From: Novosphingobium sp.
GTDB taxonomy: Bacteria > Pseudomonadota > Alphaproteobacteria > Sphingomonadales > Sphingomonadaceae
Assembly: GCA_028697875.1 (NCBI GenBank)
Contig: JAQVEQ010000040.1
Coordinates: 1 to 16,982, forward strand
Reading direction: 5' to 3'
DNA: 16,982 nucleotides
Positions 13,241 to 16,982 of the stretch are shown here, in pieces. A program made the translations under genes and the position numbers. The notes below the pieces were generated by a model. The model saw only the letters and a list, made by a program, of their open reading frames with translations, made no database searches and was not told the origin of the DNA. Numbering within the stretch: position 1 is the first letter of the stretch; each line of letters opens with the position of its first letter.

Positions 13241-15649
13241 TCATTCTGTTTCCGGCGCTCGCTCACTGTCGGGCAAGTGCACCACCACCTTGCGGATCGC
13301 GCCGTTGAAGCGCGGGTTGTCTGCGTAGTCGTCGGTCACCGGCGATCCGGTATCGTTACCCACATCGAAGGTATCGGGCCCTTCGTCGAAGGCGGCCATG
13401 CCTTCGACCCGGCCGCGCGCGACCTCTTTCCCATTCACGCTGACGGTCAGCGTCCCGTGCCGTTCCCGCTCGCCAGCCTGCGGTTTATCGAACACGAAAC
13501 CGAAGCCGATATGGGCAGGCCCCGGCGGGACCGCCTTGTCGGCAGCGACCCGGTAGCGGTCGCGCGGCTGCTGCGAGGCGGCATGGAGCGCAACCGGCTT
13601 TCCGTCCTTGAGATAGAAGCTCCAGCCGCCGAAACGGCCGCCCAGCGCCACCAGCACGCCTTCCCCGCCCCCGGCCGGGATCTCGACATCGGCGTCGATA
13701 GTGAAGGAGCGGACCTTGAGCGGCGGAGCGGATTCGTCCGGCACCCGGATGTCAGCCCCCCAGTAGGTATATTCCGTCCGCTCGTCGCGATAGGGATTGA
13801 TCCGGAAGCGCGCCAGCGTGCGGTCGTCCAGCGGATAGACGTGGTTACGTTCCGCCTCCTGCGCCCACAGGGCCTTCAATTCCCCCAGCTTTTCCGGCCT
13901 GATGGCGGCAAGGTTGCGGGCCTGGGCGAAATCGTGATCGAGATCGTAGAGTTCCCACGGCCAGTCGGTGACGTTGGTCTTGGGAACGGTGGCCTGCCAC
14001 GGCAAACGCTGCGGCGTCGTGCCCGCCCACCAGCCATTGTGATAGATGCCGCGTGTGCCCAGCAGTTCGAAATACTGCGTCCGCCGCCGTCCCTGCGCTT
14101 TACCGTCCGCGAAGCTGTAGGCGAAGCTGATCCCGTCCACGGGCTGCTGCGCCACGCCATTGACCGATTCCGGTTCGGGAATGCCCGCCGCATCGAGAAT
14201 CGTGGGCGCGATGTCGGTAACGTCCACGAACTGGCCGCGCATACCGCCCGGCGCGATATGCCCCGGCCACGACACGACCAACCCGTTGCGCACCCCGCCG
14301 AGATGGGAGGCGACCCCCTTCATCCACGGGAATGGCGCATCGAGCGCCCAGGTCCAGCCGACCGGGAAATGGCCCTGGGTGTGCTCGCTACCCAGCACGT
14401 CGAGCTGGGGAAGACGCCAGGCGGTATCCTCGTGCCCCCGGTCGACGATCGTGAAACCGGTATTGGTGCTGCCCGCCAGACCGCCCTCGGGGCTGGCACC
14501 ATTGTCCCCTTCGATGAACAGGACCAGCGTGTCTTCCGACAGGCCCATTCGGTCGATCTCGTCGAGGATGCGGCCGATTTGCGCGTCCTGATAAGCGATC
14601 ATGCCGGCAAAGACTTCCATCATGCGCGCCGACACCCGCTTGTCGTCGGACGAAAGGCTGTCCCATGCCGGCAGCCCTTCCGGACGCGGAGTCACTTGCG
14701 TGCCGGGCGGAATCACTCCGCTTGCCTCCTGTCGCCGCACGGTTTCGGCGCGCAGCACATCCCAGCCTTCGTCGAACCTGCCCTTGAAGCGGTCGATCCA
14801 GGCTTTCGGCGCCTGGTGGGGCGAATGGGCGGTACCAGTCGCGAAGTAGAGGAAGAACGGCTTGTCCGGCGCGGACGCCTTCTGCTCGTGAATCCAGTGG
14901 ATCGCGTCGTCAGCCAGGAACCGGTCGACCACCGAATCCGGCCGCCCCCGGTCGGGCTGCTCGACCCGGCTGGTCCCGCGGAACAGGTTGGGGTGCCACT
15001 GGTTGGTCGCCCCGCCGATGAAGCCGTAGAAATATTCGAAGCCGAGCCCGGTGGGCCAGCGATCGAACGGCCCCGCCGCCGTCGCTTCCCACATCGGCAC
15101 GTTGTGATGCTTGCCGAACATCGCGGTGTTGTAACCGTTCTGCTTCAGGATCTCGGCGACAGTGGCCGCGCTCTTCGGGATCATGGTGGTATAGCCGGGA
15201 TAGCCGGTCGCCATGTCGGTCACGACGCCACTGCCCACGGCATGCTGGTTGCGCCCGGTAAGGAGCGCCGCGCGAGTGGGCGAACACAGCGCTGTGGTAT
15301 GGAAGCGGTTGTAGAGGAGACCGCGTTCCGCCAGCCGGTCGAGGTTCGGCGTCGGCACCGGCCCGCCGAACGTACTGGCGACGCCGAAGCCCACATCGTC
15401 GGTCATGATGAGGACGACATTGGGCGCGCCTGCCGGAGCCTTCACTCTCTCGGGGAAGGACTGAACGGACGCTGCAACCGTCGGGGCGACTTTCCCGGCA
15501 AACGGCGCCTGGGGAATGGGCAGCACAGTGCGCTGGCCGGAAGGGCCACTGCTGCCCTGCGCCCCCATGGCCCCGGTCATGCCAAGCGGCGAAAGCGCCA
15601 CCCCCACAATCAGCGCCAGCCGCGCGACATTGCCTTTCCGCAATCCCAT
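13241..15649 (-). CDS. Type I (formylglycine) sulfatase, arylsulfatase family
   Basis: An 802-residue sulfatase of the S1 type, which hydrolyses sulfate esters using a formylglycine made from cysteine. The active signature is CSPTRAALLTGR with C122 as the modified residue. D84 and D85 in MTDDVGFG and DN in the EGDNGASPEGG segment supply metal ligands. A signal peptide (hydrophobic 8-25, Ala-rich end near 30) predicts export. A beta-rich C-terminal region of about 150 residues (FTIDADVEIPAGGGEG onward, with LKDGKPVALH) resembles the LamG-like tail of long arylsulfatases of about 780 residues. I start at ATG 15649, which has GGAAGG six bases upstream; ATG 15655 touches that site. It is the first gene of an operon with the zinc alkylsulfatase. 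No formylglycine-generating enzyme is present, so it must be encoded elsewhere. The name arylsulfatase is by family; the true ester is unknown. Confidence 0.94.
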   Translation of the reverse strand: MGLRKGNVARLALIVGVALSPLGMTGAMGAQGSSGPSGQRTVLPIPQAPFAGKVAPTVAASVQSFPERVKAPAGAPNVVLIMTDDVGFGVASTFGGPVPTPNLDRLAERGLLYNRFHTTALCSPTRAALLTGRNQHAVGSGVVTDMATGYPGYTTMIPKSAATVAEILKQNGYNTAMFGKHHNVPMWEATAAGPFDRWPTGLGFEYFYGFIGGATNQWHPNLFRGTSRVEQPDRGRPDSVVDRFLADDAIHWIHEQKASAPDKPFFLYFATGTAHSPHQAPKAWIDRFKGRFDEGWDVLRAETVRRQEASGVIPPGTQVTPRPEGLPAWDSLSSDDKRVSARMMEVFAGMIAYQDAQIGRILDEIDRMGLSEDTLVLFIEGDNGASPEGGLAGSTNTGFTIVDRGHEDTAWRLPQLDVLGSEHTQGHFPVGWTWALDAPFPWMKGVASHLGGVRNGLVVSWPGHIAPGGMRGQFVDVTDIAPTILDAAGIPEPESVNGVAQQPVDGISFAYSFADGKAQGRRRTQYFELLGTRGIYHNGWWAGTTPQRLPWQATVPKTNVTDWPWELYDLDHDFAQARNLAAIRPEKLGELKALWAQEAERNHVYPLDDRTLARFRINPYRDERTEYTYWGADIRVPDESAPPLKVRSFTIDADVEIPAGGGEGVLVALGGRFGGWSFYLKDGKPVALHAASQQPRDRYRVAADKAVPPGPAHIGFGFVFDKPQAGERERHGTLTVSVNGKEVARGRVEGMAAFDEGPDTFDVGNDTGSPVTDDYADNPRFNGAIRKVVVHLPDSERAPETE

Positions 15650-15825
15650 GCCCATCCTTCCATACCGCCCCGGCGGGAGCGCTCCCGGCCGTCATTTCCG
15701 GTCATATTGGTTTACTTGACGGAAGCCCTCCAATGCGGGCAGAAAACCCCTCTGTTTCCCGTTTGTGGCGATGACAGCGGGACAAATAGAAGTCAACATG
15801 TGTTTACATTTTGCAAGGCAGGACA
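15650..15825. promoter_or_regulatory. Divergent control region between sulfatase operon and tetR-type gene
   Basis: Both divergent genes must start transcription here. GTCAA and GTAAAC half-sites occur together twice: as GTTTACTTGAC (15710-15720) and as the imperfect palindrome GTCAACATGTGTTTAC (15792-15807). The first is placed where it could block the sulfatase promoter and the second close to the regulator start. A perfect 12-bp palindrome GGGAGCGCTCCC (15675-15686) lies in the likely sulfatase leader. Promoter boxes were not convincing by eye. Confidence 0.5.
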
Positions 15826-16389
15826 TTGGCCGACGAAAAGACCACGAAAATCACTGTCCCCCGATCGCAAAAGGCTCTGAAAACGCGGGATAGTATCCTG
15901 ACCAATGCCCGCATCGCCTTCACGTCGGTCGGCTATGCCCGGGCGGGTTTGCGCGAAATCGCGGGCAATGTCGGCGTCAATCCAGCGCTGATCCTGCGCT
16001 ATTTCGGTTCCAAGGAGGAACTCTTCCGCTCGGCGCTGGAAACGGTGGTCAATGTCCACCGGATGATCGATTGCGAGCGCGACAGGTTCGGCGCCCATAT
16101 GGCCGACCTGCTCAACGTCAGCGCTGCCGATGCCTTGCCGATGATGCTGCTGTCGCTATCGGAACCGGCGGCGCGGGAAGTGTCGCAATCGGCCCTGCAG
16201 GAACGGATCGTCGATCCGCTGGCCGCATGGCTCGGACCGCCCGATGCCGAGGCACGGGCGACCGAGATCGTCATGCTGTCGATGGGTTATGTGCTGTACA
16301 GCCGGATGCTCCGGCTGCGCGCATCCGGCGACAAGGCCATCGACCAATGGCTGGCCGAGGCCCTGCAACAGATCGCCGATCGGCAATAG
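15826..16389 (+). CDS. TetR/AcrR-family transcriptional regulator
   Basis: A 187-residue regulator with the standard TetR DNA-binding domain at the N-terminus: helix-turn-helix GLREIAGNVGVNPALILRYFGSKEELF (about 41-67). The rest is a ligand-binding helical domain, of normal length. The frame has no ATG near its start. I chose TTG 15826, with AAGG seven bases upstream; TTG 15811 is an alternative, and the ATG at 15798 is out of frame. It is divergent from the sulfatase operon, with candidate shared half-sites between, so repression of that operon relieved by a sulfate ester or its product is the simplest inference. It converges on the DUF4242 gene with 58 bases between stops. Confidence 0.9.
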   Translation: MADEKTTKITVPRSQKALKTRDSILTNARIAFTSVGYARAGLREIAGNVGVNPALILRYFGSKEELFRSALETVVNVHRMIDCERDRFGAHMADLLNVSAADALPMMLLSLSEPAAREVSQSALQERIVDPLAAWLGPPDAEARATEIVMLSMGYVLYSRMLRLRASGDKAIDQWLAEALQQIADRQ

Positions 16390-16447
16390 GCCGCCTAAGC
16401 CTGCGGGCCCGGGCCATTCGCGGCAGGAGCCCCGGCCAGACGAACGG

Positions 16448-16756
16448 TCAACCGACCGCGGGCACGCCCAGGGCGATGGGGCAATACTGTTCCGTCGTGG
16501 GGTCGATGACCTGCGTGACTTCCGTGATGCGATTCACGGGAAAGCCCGAAATCTTCGCATGTTCGCGGATCACGTCCTCGCTTTCGGCGAGGTAGATGCA
16601 GAACGTCTTGTCCGCCGTGACGTAGGAATGTTCCCATTGGATGCCCCGGAGCTGGGCCAGGGCGCCATTCGATGTATGCGCCGCCTCGCCAAGCTGGCCA
16701 GGCGACATTTCGCCAATGCCGGAAATTTCCCGTTCGATCACAAATCGCTTGAGCAT
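16448..16756 (-). CDS. DUF4242 domain-containing protein
   Basis: A 102-residue protein that matches the DUF4242 pattern from end to end: FVIEREI at the start, then GIQWEHSYVTADKTFCIYLAESEDVIREHA (38-67) and GFPVNRITEVTQVIDPTT (71-88). Relatives are small ferredoxin-like-fold proteins, one of which (Streptomyces SCO4226) binds nickel. No catalytic role is established, and H43, C53 and H67 are possible metal ligands here. ATG 16756 has an AAGAAG ribosome site; a longer upstream frame does not look like the family. It is divergent from the right-edge regulator, which may control it. Confidence 0.85.
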   Translation of the reverse strand: MLKRFVIEREISGIGEMSPGQLGEAAHTSNGALAQLRGIQWEHSYVTADKTFCIYLAESEDVIREHAKISGFPVNRITEVTQVIDPTTEQYCPIALGVPAVG

Positions 16757-16874
16757 GTATGTCTTCTTTCTCGTTTGAATGGCGCAACCTTCCTCTCCGC
16801 GCCGCTTGATGGCGAGATGGCAAATATGACATAGAGAGAGGGTATTTACGCCAGATCGCAGGTTGAACGCGCCG

Positions 16875-16982
16875 ATGAGGAAGACCTCCATTGCCGTATT
16901 GTTCCTCAACGGGGGCATTGCATCGACCGCAGTGCAACCGCTCGAGATATTCAACTGCACCGGCCGCCTGTGGAACCTGCTG
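16875..16982 (+). CDS. 5' part of a GlxA/AraC-type (DJ-1/PfpI-like) regulator, truncated by right edge
   Basis: Thirty-six codons from ATG 16875 stay open to the window edge. They read MRKTSIAVLFLNGGIAS, then TAVQPLEIFNCTGRLWNLL. This matches the first strand and helix of the DJ-1/PfpI domain of GlxA-family transcription factors, which have PLEVF-like and LWN-like motifs here and a C-terminal AraC helix-turn-helix. That second domain lies outside the window. The ribosome site is weak: AGG at 16860-16862 is 12 bases upstream, and TTG 16863 is an alternative start. The identification is from recall of the family pattern. Confidence 0.6.
   Translation, partial: MRKTSIAVLFLNGGIASTAVQPLEIFNCTGRLWNLL

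Noticed and set aside
11268..13328. 686-codon plus-strand frame opposite the zinc sulfatase
   Set aside because: It lies opposite a complete type III sulfatase with all domains, and is an antisense shadow.
13184..15880. 898-codon plus-strand frame opposite the type I sulfatase
   Set aside because: It runs through the divergent promoter region and into the tetR-type gene, and shows only shadow composition.
16395..16448. GC-rich segment between tetR-type and DUF4242 genes as a bidirectional terminator
   Set aside because: The GGGCCCGGGCC core and CCTGC/GCAGG arms do not form a clear stem with a T-tract on either strand.
1..16982. Mobile element, prophage or CRISPR array
   Set aside because: No transposase, integrase or phage gene, no tRNA-linked direct repeats and no regularly spaced repeats were seen.

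Overview
The window looks like chromosomal DNA from an alphaproteobacterium, most likely of the Sphingomonadales (Novosphingobium/Sphingobium-like). This is inferred from high GC content, the mix of gene families (a TonB siderophore receptor with PepSY reductase, type I and type III sulfatases, DUF4242, VOC and SDR proteins) and frequent GTG/TTG starts. I saw no rRNA, tRNA, CRISPR array, transposase, integrase or attachment site. Twelve complete and two edge-truncated protein genes fill nearly all of it.

Layout. (1) 1-290: the first codons of a minus-strand gene that leaves the left edge, then an intergenic region crowded with inverted repeats. (2) 291-2342, minus: a short-chain dehydrogenase and a DHA3-type MFS exporter. 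(3) 2548-5100, plus: a P2-type cation-pumping ATPase divergent from the dehydrogenase. (4) 5111-10244, minus, in transcription order: a TonB-dependent siderophore receptor, a small polytopic membrane protein, a PepSY-TM (FoxB/PiuB-like) protein and a Na+/Ca2+-exchanger-family antiporter. They are packed as an operon, with a Fur-box-like palindrome upstream of the receptor. The antiporter ends 10 bases from the end of the convergent P-type ATPase. (5) 10445-10954, minus: a VOC-fold protein, then a 319-base stretch holding strong hairpins. (6) 11274-15649, minus: a formylglycine-type (type I) sulfatase followed by a zinc alkylsulfatase (type III, SdsA1/BDS1-like), overlapping or nearly so, with a divergent TetR-family regulator at 15826-16389. 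(7) 16448-16756, minus: a DUF4242 protein, divergent from the first 36 codons of a probable GlxA/AraC-type regulator that leaves the right edge.

How the parts may work together. The receptor, small membrane protein and PepSY protein form a plausible uptake-and-reduction route for ferric siderophores: outer-membrane import, then reduction at the inner membrane. The antiporter fused to the end of that operon, and the facing cation ATPase, suggest that divalent-metal balance is handled with iron uptake. The sulfatase pair is probably exported to the periplasm. It brings two unrelated ways of hydrolysing sulfate esters under one promoter, with the TetR protein as likely local repressor. The substrate specificity of each enzyme cannot be read from sequence alone.
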